The translations under genes were made by a program, and so were the position numbers. Positions 1 to 7,167 of a stretch of DNA of 13,509 nucleotides are shown piece by piece (within the stretch, counting starts at the first letter, position 1; every line of letters starts with the position of its first letter). The notes beneath the pieces are model-generated. The model was not told where the DNA came from and ran no database searches. It saw nothing but the letters and a program-made list of their open reading frames with translations. This DNA is from Candidatus Bathyarchaeota archaeon (GTDB taxonomy: Archaea > Thermoproteota > Bathyarchaeia > RBG-16-48-13 > GCA-020355125): contig DAOVBJ010000007.1 in the NCBI GenBank assembly GCA_030670615.1, forward strand, positions 1 through 13,509. The letters are read 5' to 3'.

Positions 1-95
1 AAGCTTCGATCGGGAAGTCTGTTCGAAACGTTTCGTGAAGAGGGAGCTCATAAGATGTAAAGGTTAAAAGATTGAGGGTCTTACAAGGGAGTGGG

Positions 96-1064
96 ATGAA
101 GATGAGGGTTGTAGACAGTGTTCTTGAGTTGATAGGGAAGACGCCGATGCTGAGGCTTCATAGGGTGACGCGGGGCGTGAAGGCGCAGGTCCTCTTGAAA
201 CTGGAGTATCTCAATCCAAGTGGAAGTTATAAGGACCGAATCGCCCTCCGCATGATCGCGAACGCTGAAGCCTCCGGGGTCCTGAGGCCGGGATGCACCA
301 TCGTGGAGTCCAGCTCCGGAAACACCGCCATCGCCTTGGCGTTTGTGGGAGCCGTAAAGGGGTACGCGGTGAAGGTGTTCTATCCTCAAGACGTGTGGGC
401 TGAGGAAAAGAAGGGGACATTGGAACGCTTTGGAGCGGAGATCGAGGTGGTGCCCCTCGAGGAAACGGAGGCTGCGCGTAGAGCTGGGGTCCACGGTGCG
501 AGGGTAGAGATTCCGGGCCGAGTCAAATGTAAGGAATTGGAGGATCGCCGCGACGACGTGTGGTGGGCTCGACAGTTCAGCAACCCCGATTGTGTGCGAG
601 CTCACAACGAACTCGGGTTGGAAATTCTGGAGCAGACCGAGGGAAAGGTGGATGCCTTCACGTCGTCAATCGGCACGGGGGGGAATTTTCTGGGAGTTGC
701 TCAGGTGTTAAAACGGGAGAGGCCGGAGGTGAAGTGCATCGCCGTTCAGCCTACGGGATGGTCGGGTTGGATCGATCCGCTCTCGCCAGAGGCGCGATTC
801 GTCCCAGGGATAACGGGAGGAATCATCGAGGAAATACGGGATAATGGCCTCGTCGACGAAGTAGTATATATCGGGAATGAGGAGGCGAGGAGCATGGCCT
901 ACAGGCTGTCACGGGAGGAAGGGGTCTTCTGTGGGATTTCCACGGGAGCCAACGTGGTTGCCGCCATCCGTGAAGCGAGAAAACGGGGGTCTGGAGCCAC
1001 CGTGGTCACGACGGCGGTTGACCGGGGTGACCGATACTTCAGCGATGAACGCTTCATCACGTAA
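96..1064 (+). CDS. PLP-dependent cysteine synthase family protein
   Basis: This is a fold-type II PLP enzyme of the cysteine synthase/cystathionine beta-synthase family. Such enzymes replace the beta-substituent of an activated serine (O-acetylserine or O-phosphoserine) with sulfide or another nucleophile in the cytoplasm. Counting from ATG 96, the Schiff-base lysine is in NPSGSYKDR (about residue 46), the PLP-phosphate-side loop is SSSGNTA (about 72-78), the glycine loop is GTGGN (about 193-197), and GISTGAN lies near the C-terminus (about 280-286). The length of about 320 residues is normal. ATG 96 or ATG 102 is preferred over the upstream in-frame TTG at 72, because family similarity begins at RVVDSVLELIGKTP and a GGGAGTGGG purine run lies just upstream. 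The motifs differ from textbook CysK: SYKDR for SVKDR, SSSGNTA for TSGNTG, and VDRGDRYFS for the usual SGERYLS. The substrate therefore cannot be fixed; an O-phosphoserine-type enzyme is possible. Confidence 0.9.
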   Translation: MKMRVVDSVLELIGKTPMLRLHRVTRGVKAQVLLKLEYLNPSGSYKDRIALRMIANAEASGVLRPGCTIVESSSGNTAIALAFVGAVKGYAVKVFYPQDVWAEEKKGTLERFGAEIEVVPLEETEAARRAGVHGARVEIPGRVKCKELEDRRDDVWWARQFSNPDCVRAHNELGLEILEQTEGKVDAFTSSIGTGGNFLGVAQVLKRERPEVKCIAVQPTGWSGWIDPLSPEARFVPGITGGIIEEIRDNGLVDEVVYIGNEEARSMAYRLSREEGVFCGISTGANVVAAIREARKRGSGATVVTTAVDRGDRYFSDERFIT

Positions 1065-1482
1065 AGCGAGGTCGCTGCGGCAACCCACTAATGTCGTCGG
1101 AAGAGGAAGGGGTGGGCAATTCATGTTTCTGTGACCGAGGTGAAGAGTCGTCAACTCCAACGTTCAACGGATTCCCCATGTTTGATATCGATCATGGGCC
1201 TTAACGGATCGGTAAGACAGCGTTTGATGTCCCCTCCATAATCTGCGTGAAGCCGTAAGATTAAGTCGTGTAACACTTGGTCGATGTAATTAAGCAGTGA
1301 TTGGTTAAAATCGAGATTGGTGGGAAGTACTTCGGAGCGATATCGGTGAGTAGGGGACATCGCGTAGAGGACTGCGTTGTCATTCACCTTTTTTGCGGTA
1401 GGTTGCTTTGTTTGCCATCTTTTATTTTAAAGAATGATGTCAATAAATATCATATAATTTCGTCTAAACCTACGGTATTAAG
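1065..1482. other. 418-base gap with a weak small-ORF candidate on the minus strand
   Basis: No confident gene lies between the cysteine synthase and the Cdc48-N gene. A minus-strand frame at 1151-1387 could encode 78 residues from a GTG, with a plausible amphipathic stretch (NQSLLNYIDQVLHDLILRL). A minus-strand TATA-like run lies at about 1420-1430, some 38 nt before that GTG. No homology is recognised and there is no convincing ribosome binding site, so it is not called as a gene. A plus-strand T6 run at 1389-1394 could end transcription coming from the left, but it is 325 nt past the enzyme's stop. Confidence 0.4.
1451..1460 (+). promoter_or_regulatory. TATA box for the Cdc48-N gene
   Basis: The sequence CATATAATTT is centred about 27 nt before the ATG at 1483. 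That is the archaeal TATA-to-start distance, so the transcript would begin at or within a few bases of the start codon. This is a leaderless or near-leaderless arrangement, consistent with the absence of a Shine-Dalgarno there. Confidence 0.55.
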
Positions 1483-2292
1483 ATGGATAACGAATTCAGA
1501 GTGTCCGCCATAAAGTCGAGACTGGACATTCCACTGGATATTGCTGGGCGTTTTCAACAGACTCCAAAATACGAGGCGCAGCTTAGCCGAGAGGTCAGTA
1601 ATAAACTGGGGTTTGTTGATGGCGATTTGATAGAAATTCATGGGAATAGAACGACGGCGGCGCGGGTAGTCTCCATCGAGGCTGATGGCGTTGATGGGGA
1701 CAGTATTGGATTGAATAACTTGGTGCGGAATAATGCGCGGGTTTCCCTTGATGAAACCGTGACTATTAGACGGGCAGAGTTAAAAAAAGCGCGACGGATC
1801 GTTTTAGCCCCGATAGGGAAACGCCTGAAAAAGAGCGAACTCCTCAAAATCGTTGCCAAGAAGAGCTTCCTCGATACGCCTTTCGTAGAAGGCGACGTGA
1901 CCTATCTGAGGTCAAAGATCATGCGGTATCTCCTCGGATCGGTTACATGGATGCGGGTGGTGAAGACCGATCCGGACGGTGTGATCGTGGCAACGGAGGA
2001 CACGGACTTCGAGGTCGTTTCCGACCCCATTATGCCGGGTGAGACCCCGTTCACAGAACTCCCCGACCTCGAGTTGGAAGACGATGTTAATGAAAAAGAC
2101 TTCTCCCTTAGCGAGGATGAATGGGCAAAGATCAACACCCTCCTGGGACTCGGGTTGTTCAACAGCCGCATGGAGGTCATCACATTCTTCCTTCGCGAGG
2201 GCATCCAAGCTCGAAGTGACATATTTGAGAAGAGTGGCTCCGTCATGGAGCAGCTTAACCAGTTAAAGAATAACGTTAAGAAGGCTTCATAA
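1483..2292 (+). CDS. Orphan Cdc48/VAT N-domain protein with C-terminal helical extension
   Basis: Residues about 8-100 match the Cdc48/VAT double-psi barrel half of the N-domain: KLGFVDGDLIEIHG, then IGLNNLVRNNARVSLDETVTIRRAE. Residues about 103-180 match the second half: KKARRIVLAP, then WMRVVKTDPDGVIVATEDTDFEV. In Cdc48/p97/VAT this domain binds substrates and cofactors for an attached AAA+ unfoldase. Here no Walker A or other ATPase motif follows. Instead there is an acidic linker (about 185-208) and a helical tail, SEDEWAKINTLLGLGLFNSRMEVITFFLREGI, ending in a short coiled-coil-like stretch. The 269-residue length is about a third of a full Cdc48. The ATG at 1483 is supported by a TATA box 27 nt upstream. 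The next genes are an unknown protein and a SNF2 ATPase on the same strand, so an adaptor or substrate-recognition role is a reasonable inference, not a demonstrated one. Confidence 0.8.
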   Translation: MDNEFRVSAIKSRLDIPLDIAGRFQQTPKYEAQLSREVSNKLGFVDGDLIEIHGNRTTAARVVSIEADGVDGDSIGLNNLVRNNARVSLDETVTIRRAELKKARRIVLAPIGKRLKKSELLKIVAKKSFLDTPFVEGDVTYLRSKIMRYLLGSVTWMRVVKTDPDGVIVATEDTDFEVVSDPIMPGETPFTELPDLELEDDVNEKDFSLSEDEWAKINTLLGLGLFNSRMEVITFFLREGIQARSDIFEKSGSVMEQLNQLKNNVKKAS

Positions 2293-2384
2293 ACTCGTGA
2301 TCGAGTATTCAGAGCCTTCGATGCGGAAAAATGATTCAGGCGTGGAAAATGGGTAACCTGTTGATCACGCGTTCTTTCCGTCCC

Positions 2385-2392
2385 TTTAAATA
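2385..2392 (+). promoter_or_regulatory. TATA-like box upstream of the 197-residue gene
   Basis: TTTAAATA would place a transcription start near 2413 and give a leader of about 60 nt before ATG 2474. Inside that leader an ATG at 2423, in the same frame, opens an eight-codon mini-ORF closed by TAA at 2447-2449 and followed at once by a GGAG. This suggests the gene has its own promoter and is not only read through from the Cdc48-N gene. Confidence 0.4.
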
Positions 2393-2473
2393 TCGAAGGG
2401 ATAGGGGCGCACCCCGGTCTCAATGCGTCTACGTGAACGCTTCACATAAAGGAGTTGCAGGGAAGCCTCTGGA

Positions 2474-3067
2474 ATGAGTAAAAGGCCGTCCTCTATTCGC
2501 CGCTTTCTGTTAGGCACCAAGGCAGCGGGCTTCCTGACGCTACACGAAACCGAAAAAGCGGGGTACACGGGTTCCTTCCTCATCACCGACTTCAAGGGCA
2601 TCCCCATCGAGTTCCGATGTACGCACCCCCTCAAGCCCGACGCCGTCCAGAGGTCGCTCTACGGAGAGGCCCTGCTATCGTACATTGGGGTGGAGATCTG
2701 TGGAAAGCCTCTAATCAACGCTGTGAAGAAGAAGCCCAAACTCCTTTTTGTTGATAAGCCCTTCCTCCTAAAGCTTGATGAGCACGCGCCATGTCCCACG
2801 TTCTTGGTCCAAGAAATTGAAGAGGACGACGCGAGTGCAAAACCTGAGCGTTTCGACGCGACATACCATGTAGAAGTGATCGAGTCAGGATACAACGGCT
2901 TCCAGCCCATAGAACTTGTCACAAAGGGCGAGGTGAAGCAGAAGACACGGGAGCTGATTGAGCAATTGTACTCGGAAGTCAATATTTTGGAGTCCTTCGA
3001 GAGAATGAAGAACGCCGTGGGGAGCCTGAATCAAATAACCTCACGGTTTAAATCAGTTGAGAGGTGA
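2474..3067 (+). CDS. Uncharacterised conserved protein paired with a SNF2 ATPase
   Basis: The function is not recognised. The 197-residue protein has no signal peptide or membrane segment. The N-terminal half looks like a compact alpha/beta domain with a distinctive block, GYTGSFLITDFKGIPIEFRCTHPLKP followed by DAVQRSLYGEALLSYI (residues about 30-72). The C-terminus (about 155-197) is helical and charged and may form a coiled coil. From memory, uncharacterised planctomycete proteins share the 'EFR…P…VQ…LYG' pattern; this needs a search. The ATG at 2474 has only a weak purine stretch (GGGAAG) before it. The stop at 3065-3067 overlaps the GTG start of the SNF2 gene by four bases (GTGA), so the two are almost certainly co-translated. 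That coupling implies the protein works with the SNF2 ATPase, perhaps as a DNA- or target-binding partner. Confidence 0.75.
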   Translation: MSKRPSSIRRFLLGTKAAGFLTLHETEKAGYTGSFLITDFKGIPIEFRCTHPLKPDAVQRSLYGEALLSYIGVEICGKPLINAVKKKPKLLFVDKPFLLKLDEHAPCPTFLVQEIEEDDASAKPERFDATYHVEVIESGYNGFQPIELVTKGEVKQKTRELIEQLYSEVNILESFERMKNAVGSLNQITSRFKSVER

Positions 3068-3068
3068 T
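3061..3068 (+). promoter_or_regulatory. GAGGTGAT Shine-Dalgarno-like site at the stop/start overlap
   Basis: Eight bases complementary to the archaeal 16S 3' end coincide with the TGA stop of the upstream gene and the GTG start of the SNF2 gene. The position suits ribosome retention and re-initiation. It is oddly close for a GTG start at 3064, yet no ATG, GTG or TTG follows in frame at a normal distance, and a TGA at 3058-3060 closes the frame upstream. Confidence 0.4.
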
Positions 3069-4977
3069 CGCCTCGCTTCGACCTAGAGGCGGGGCACGCT
3101 CACGACTTGCCCGCGTAAGCACCAAGCTGAAAAACCGCCTCCTCCACCGTGAGGTCACCGTCGACATCGACGCCTACGAGGTCTTATTCCTTCCCTCACA
3201 GACGCGGAGAATCCGATTCGCGATCAAGGGGGATGTCGAGATCACGCGAAACCTCGCGAACATCCCCATTCCGCGCATATATGAGTATGCTGAGGTGGAC
3301 GCCTTAGCCTTTGAACAGCAGAACCTTCGTGAGCCCGGAAAGGAGGAGGAGGATGACGATGCGCTCATAGACAACTTCTTTGAGGAGCTGAAGACGGCGG
3401 TGGTTGAAGGCTGCGTCTTTAAAGAAGGCTATTCGTTCCCCACAAAAGAGGGGCGGTTCACGCTTAATCGTCACACTTTAGGAGTGAAGCGGCCTCAAGG
3501 CGATGACATCAATCCGTTCTATTTAATCCTGCCCAGTCTCTATCCAGAGTCCACCTTCAATTTTCAAGGCCTTCTTGATTTTCCCGCTGGCAAAAACTTA
3601 TTTCCCTTCCAGAGGGATGGAGTCACCTTTTTACTCGAACAGGAGAACGCGCTTCTAGCTGACGAGATGGGGTTGGGAAAGTCCATCCAAGCCATAACCG
3701 CAGTCCGACTTCTCATTAGAGCCAAAGCGATTGAAAAATGCCTCGTGATCTGTCCCAAATCGGTCCTCACTGACTGGAGAAGCAAGTTCGAGGAGTGGGC
3801 GCCAGAGCTGAGGATTACCAAGATTCAGGGACCCGCTTCGTCCAGGAGAGGGCTTTGGGCTCGAAAAAGCCAGGTATACCTCGTCACCTACGACACGCTG
3901 AAGGAAGATGTCTTAAACATCGATGAGGAAAAGGCGGTTCAGCTGAGCTTTGATCTGGTCATTCTCGACGAGGTGCAGAGGATCAAAAACAAGTCGACGC
4001 AGACCTTCAGAGCCATCAACAAGGTCGGTGGACGGATCCGCTGGGGACTCTCGGGAACCCCACTGGAGAACCGCGTCGAAGACCTCACCACCATCTTCAG
4101 CTATCTGAAGCCCGGCCTATTCCGTGCATATGAGGTCGGTAACCCCCTCTACGTGAAGTCCGCGATCACGCCCTTCACCCTGAGACGCACCAAGAATGCG
4201 GTACTGAAAGACTTGCCAACGAAGACCCATGACAAAGTTCTGCTTGAACTGGGGGCAAGACAGCAAGCGGTCTACAACATGGCGGAGAGAACGGGAGTAA
4301 TCGCCCTCAAAGAGAAGGGGAAAACGGTCACGGTGACCCACGTCATGGCCCTCGTCTCCAAGCTAAAGCAGATCTGCAACATCGAAACCGCCTCAGGCGA
4401 AAGCTGCAAGCTCGAGTACGTCATGGACGTTTTACAAAACCTAGACGAAACAGGAGAGAAAATGGTGATCTTCTCCCAATACCCCGAGAAGACCCTTCGA
4501 CTGATAAAACCGCGATTGCAGAGGTTTAAGCCCCTCATCTACCAGGGCTCCCTGACCAGCAAGCAGAGGGAGGAGGTCTTGAAAACGTTTAACGAGGATG
4601 AGGACATGAGGGTCTTGCTCATCTCTTTGAAGGCCGGCGGCTTGGGGTTGACGCTGACCGTGGCAAATTACGTCGTTCACTTTGACTCGTGGTGGAATCC
4701 AGCGACCATGTCCCAGGCCGAGGATCGAACCCACCGCATCGGACAAACGAAGAACGTCTTCGTCGCATCCCTCATCACCCAGGGTACCGTGGAGGAACGC
4801 ATTCAGCGGATTCTGGAAGAGAAAAGGGAGCTCTTCAATGAAGTGGTGGGAGAAATATCTGATGAGGGACTGACACGATTGCTGAATGAAAAAGAGCTCT
4901 TTGGACTCTTTGGACTTCAGAGAGCCAAGAATCGATCGAAAAGCCAGGACATATCGGTTTCACCCCGCCAGAACTGA
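3064..4977 (+). CDS. SNF2/Rad54-family DNA-dependent ATPase
   Basis: The whole SF2 Snf2 motor is present: motif I DEMGLGKS (residues 200-207), Ia CLVICPKSVLTDWRSKFEEW, II DEVQ (302-305), III SGTPLEN (330-336), IV MVIFSQYPEKTLRLI, V LKAGGLGLTLT, and VI QAEDRTHRIGQ (551-561). These proteins use ATP to translocate on double-stranded DNA and remodel or strip bound proteins. About 190 residues precede the motor, including an acidic patch (EEEDDDALIDNFFEE). They contain no zinc finger or SWIM domain that I can see, and about 60 helical residues follow the motor. Motif II reads DEVQ rather than DEAH/DEAQ, which should still be active. The only usable start is the GTG that overlaps the preceding gene's stop, so the two are coupled. 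Chromatin remodelling, repair or defence against mobile DNA are all open; no nuclease or methylase is next to it. Confidence 0.9.
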   Translation: MIASLRPRGGARSRLARVSTKLKNRLLHREVTVDIDAYEVLFLPSQTRRIRFAIKGDVEITRNLANIPIPRIYEYAEVDALAFEQQNLREPGKEEEDDDALIDNFFEELKTAVVEGCVFKEGYSFPTKEGRFTLNRHTLGVKRPQGDDINPFYLILPSLYPESTFNFQGLLDFPAGKNLFPFQRDGVTFLLEQENALLADEMGLGKSIQAITAVRLLIRAKAIEKCLVICPKSVLTDWRSKFEEWAPELRITKIQGPASSRRGLWARKSQVYLVTYDTLKEDVLNIDEEKAVQLSFDLVILDEVQRIKNKSTQTFRAINKVGGRIRWGLSGTPLENRVEDLTTIFSYLKPGLFRAYEVGNPLYVKSAITPFTLRRTKNAVLKDLPTKTHDKVLLELGARQQAVYNMAERTGVIALKEKGKTVTVTHVMALVSKLKQICNIETASGESCKLEYVMDVLQNLDETGEKMVIFSQYPEKTLRLIKPRLQRFKPLIYQGSLTSKQREEVLKTFNEDEDMRVLLISLKAGGLGLTLTVANYVVHFDSWWNPATMSQAEDRTHRIGQTKNVFVASLITQGTVEERIQRILEEKRELFNEVVGEISDEGLTRLLNEKELFGLFGLQRAKNRSKSQDISVSPRQN

Positions 4978-5144
4978 CCGTCGCCCACCCACCTCAAGCC
5001 AAGTCGCTACACCAAACAAGGCGGTTAAGACAGATCAATCACGTACGGTTGTCGGGCGTAAACGTGGTCTTCCACAGCCCGCTTCGTTTGAGCATGGAGC
5101 CCCCGCACTTAACACTGGAAAGAGACACGAGTTTAAGTTATAAA

Positions 5145-5205
5145 ACCCGTTTGTAGCTCCATCTTCGAAAACAAAGCAGATCCAGCGTTATAAGTCAAAA
5201 CGGGT
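5145..5205. repeat. Spaced inverted repeat ACCCGTTT / AAACGGGT
   Basis: Two exact 8-base arms, 45 bases apart, both lie just after a TTATAA hexamer about 100-150 nt upstream of the PhoU-like gene. It could be a regulator site or an AT-rich coincidence; the arms are short. Confidence 0.3.
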
Positions 5206-5264
5206 CATCGGAAAGACATGGTGTCCACGAGCTGTAATTAGATTACTATTGAACAGCTACGCAA

Positions 5265-5272
5265 TATAAATA
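5265..5272 (+). promoter_or_regulatory. TATA box for the PhoU-like gene
   Basis: TATAAATA is centred about 31 nt before ATG 5299, giving a predicted transcription start about five bases before the start codon. It is a clean archaeal box and the likely first promoter of the transporter locus. Confidence 0.6.
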
Positions 5273-5298
5273 GAAGGAATTCTACTAGGTAATTTAAG

Positions 5299-5973
5299 AT
5301 GTCTAATAATCGTATGTTATCTTGGTTTGAGAAAAGGCGCCAGTCACGAACCTTGAACCTTGCGCAGAACCAGATCATTAAAGTCTTCGACACAGTAACG
5401 GAGTTAGATAAGGCTACTCACCTGTTCCTAGAAGACAAGTCGAAGGCAGAGAAGTGTATTGAGCGATTATTCGTTTATGAGATGGAAATTGACCAGCTTC
5501 GCAGAGCCATTTTCATCGAGTTAACGAAGGGCACGCTTCCCTCTAAGTATAGAGAGGACTTAAAGGCCCTCGTCAGTCGTTTAGATCAATTAGCTGACCA
5601 CGTGAAGGATGCAGCGAGAAGCATAAAAATTCTGATCCAAGCGAAAAGCGTCGTACCACAGGAGTTCATAAACATTTTTTCCAGAATGACGACAAACTTG
5701 GTTGAGTGCACGGCGTTACTCCGTACCAGTATTGAAGCTCTCGGAGACGACCCGCCGAAAGCGATTCAGAACGCCCGTAAGGTAGATGAGGTCGAAGGCC
5801 GCATTGATGAAGGCCATCTCCAAGCAAAGATTTCCTTCATCTCCAACTCGGAAAAGGTTAATGCGCCAACCTTCATGGTCTTAAAGGATCTCGCAGACTC
5901 CATTGAGCACGCTGCCGACATGTGTGCAGACACTGCCGACTTTCTGTTGATTCTGGCGGCGGGAGAGGATTAA
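5299..5973 (+). CDS. DUF47 / PhoU-like phosphate transport regulator
   Basis: The 224-residue protein is almost entirely helical and has the pattern of DUF47 (PhoU_div) proteins, which fold like PhoU and bind metal clusters through paired acidic motifs. Candidate motifs are YEMEIDQLRRAI (about 60-71), SRLDQLADHVKDAARSIKIL (93-112), ARKVDEVEGRIDEGH (159-173) and KDLADSIEHAADMCADTADF (186-205). The length matches the family. Such proteins usually sit beside phosphate carriers and are thought to control them; the exact biochemistry is not settled. Here it is followed after 29 bases by an ABC importer gene, not a Pit permease, which suggests it regulates that importer. ATG 5299 is supported by the TATA box at 5265-5272. 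Confidence 0.8.
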   Translation: MSNNRMLSWFEKRRQSRTLNLAQNQIIKVFDTVTELDKATHLFLEDKSKAEKCIERLFVYEMEIDQLRRAIFIELTKGTLPSKYREDLKALVSRLDQLADHVKDAARSIKILIQAKSVVPQEFINIFSRMTTNLVECTALLRTSIEALGDDPPKAIQNARKVDEVEGRIDEGHLQAKISFISNSEKVNAPTFMVLKDLADSIEHAADMCADTADFLLILAAGED

Positions 5974-5978
5974 CCGAT

Positions 5979-5994
5979 TAGCTAGCTATATTAA
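5979..5994 (+). promoter_or_regulatory. Palindrome TAGCTAGCTA next to a TATA box
   Basis: A perfect 10-base palindrome (5979-5988) directly abuts and overlaps CTATATTA (5987-5994) in the 29-base gap before the solute-binding protein gene. The TATA centre is about 22 nt from GTG 6012 and 13 nt from TTG 6003. A repressor bound to the palindrome would block TBP, so the site could be an operator for the importer. Confidence 0.4.
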
Positions 5995-6002
5995 CAAGTG
6001 TT

Positions 6003-7157
6003 TTGCTTGAAGTGGGAAAGTGGCGTGCGTTGCTCATTCGAAGAGGATATCTGATACTTCTCACCGGAATCTTAATCGGGTTTCTCGCGTTCTCCGTAAT
6101 TTCTTCAATATATTCAGGCAGCCAAGTCCAAGATGGGAGTGGGGGCATCCCAAGCGAGATCGAGTTTGAGTTTCTCTTGACCAGCGAAAAACAGGGGTGG
6201 ATTGAGGAAGTAACCCCTCGGTTTGAGACGTGGTTTCAGCAACACTTTAACATCACCGTTCACGTGCGACTCATTGTCACGGGAACCCATGACACGGTGA
6301 ACCGCATCCTGGATGGAAGCGAGAGGCCTACGGTTTGGAGCCCCGCGTCCAGCATCTGGATCCCCTACATGAACACAAAGTGGCGTACGATAACCGGTGA
6401 GGCTTACGACGTCGCCGTGGACTGGACGCCCCTTGTCCTCTCCCCAGTCGTCATAGCAGGTTGGGGGTCCTTCTTGGAAGAGCATGAAGTCACGGGCTTC
6501 ATGGATCTTTATCGCTTGGCAGAGGAGGGAGTTGACTTCAAGTACGGGCACCCAGACCCTCTCTTAAGCAACGGGGGAACGATGACCGTGGTCTTAGAAT
6601 TCGCGGAAGCCGCGGGGAAAAAACCCGAAGAATTGAGTGTGGAGGACCTCATGAATGAGACGGTGATTGACATCGTCAAAACGATTGAGTCCAAGGCCGT
6701 GGCGTACGGAAAGAGTACAGGCTTCTTTGGCGCATGGGCGGCTGAGAATGGGCCGTCCGCCATACAGTTTTTCGGAATCTACGAAAACGTCGTCCTCGAT
6801 AACTCGTTGAAGGCCTTGAAAAAATGGGGTGACCCCCTCCTGGCGGTGTATCCTAAACAGGGAACCCTCATTGCCGACCACCCCTTCGTGATTCTTAATG
6901 GGACCTGGGTGACCTCGTGGCAGAGGTTTGCAGCGGGACAATACCTCTTTTTCCTCCTCGAACCAGAGAACCAAGAACTCGCTGGGAACCATGGATTCAG
7001 ACCTGCAAGCGCAAGTGTACCGCTGGATCCAACCCTGTTTAACCCATCGAATGGAGTTCAATACGAGCTACAGGTCCCCGTCTTGAAGCCGTTGAAGGGG
7101 GAGGTGCTGGAGGCCATTTTCACGGCTTGGGTCAGGGTCCGGAATACAGGTTTATAG
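6003..7157 (+). CDS. Membrane-anchored ABC transporter solute-binding protein
   Basis: The N-terminus has a basic stretch (KWRALLIRR) and then a hydrophobic helix (about residues 15-36), fitting a signal anchor or uncleaved signal peptide. No lipobox cysteine is visible. The rest looks like a type II periplasmic-binding-protein fold: EFEFLLTSEKQGWIEEVTPRFETWF, VWSPASSIWIPY, TPLVLSPVVIAGW, then KYGHPDPLLSNGGTMTVVLEFAEAAGK, a layout shared with molybdate/sulfate-type binding proteins. It would catch the ligand outside the membrane and hand it to the permease encoded 10 bases downstream. The ligand is not readable from sequence. The start is uncertain: TTG 6003, GTG 6012 (about 22 nt from the TATA centre, hence possibly leaderless) or TTG 6030 are all in frame and upstream of the hydrophobic helix. 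Confidence 0.8.
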   Translation: MLEVGKWRALLIRRGYLILLTGILIGFLAFSVISSIYSGSQVQDGSGGIPSEIEFEFLLTSEKQGWIEEVTPRFETWFQQHFNITVHVRLIVTGTHDTVNRILDGSERPTVWSPASSIWIPYMNTKWRTITGEAYDVAVDWTPLVLSPVVIAGWGSFLEEHEVTGFMDLYRLAEEGVDFKYGHPDPLLSNGGTMTVVLEFAEAAGKKPEELSVEDLMNETVIDIVKTIESKAVAYGKSTGFFGAWAAENGPSAIQFFGIYENVVLDNSLKALKKWGDPLLAVYPKQGTLIADHPFVILNGTWVTSWQRFAAGQYLFFLLEPENQELAGNHGFRPASASVPLDPTLFNPSNGVQYELQVPVLKPLKGEVLEAIFTAWVRVRNTGL

Positions 7158-7167
7158 GTGTGATGGG

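Larger units (their letters stand above)
4978..5298. other. 321-base gap with spaced inverted repeat and promoter for the PhoU-like gene
   Basis: No gene is supported here; the open frames look like shadows. The gap separates the SNF2 cluster from the transporter locus. It holds an 8-bp inverted repeat (ACCCGTTT at 5145-5152, AAACGGGT at 5198-5205), each arm preceded by TTATAA, and the TATA box at 5265-5272. The rest shows nothing I can name. Confidence 0.5.

Noticed and set aside
1..67. Tail of a plus-strand gene entering from the left edge
   Set aside because: Two frames are open to the edge (ending at 60 and 67) and neither peptide of about 20 residues is recognisable, so no choice can be supported.
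72..95. TTG 72 as the start of the cysteine synthase
   Set aside because: It would add eight residues not seen in the family, while ATG 96/102 follows a purine-rich site directly.
1151..1387. 78-codon minus-strand frame between the cysteine synthase and the Cdc48-N gene
   Set aside because: It has a plausible composition and a loose TATA-like run, but no recognised homology and no ribosome site near its GTG; noted in the gap entry only.
1902..2423. Long minus-strand open frame across the end of the Cdc48-N gene
   Set aside because: It is antisense to a well-supported domain and its product is low-complexity, Ser/Arg-rich sequence, as expected of a shadow frame.
4886..5143. Plus-strand frame starting inside the end of the SNF2 gene and running into the gap
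   Set aside because: Basic, Pro/Arg/Thr-rich product without hydrophobic pattern; its first part is the SNF2 gene read in another frame.
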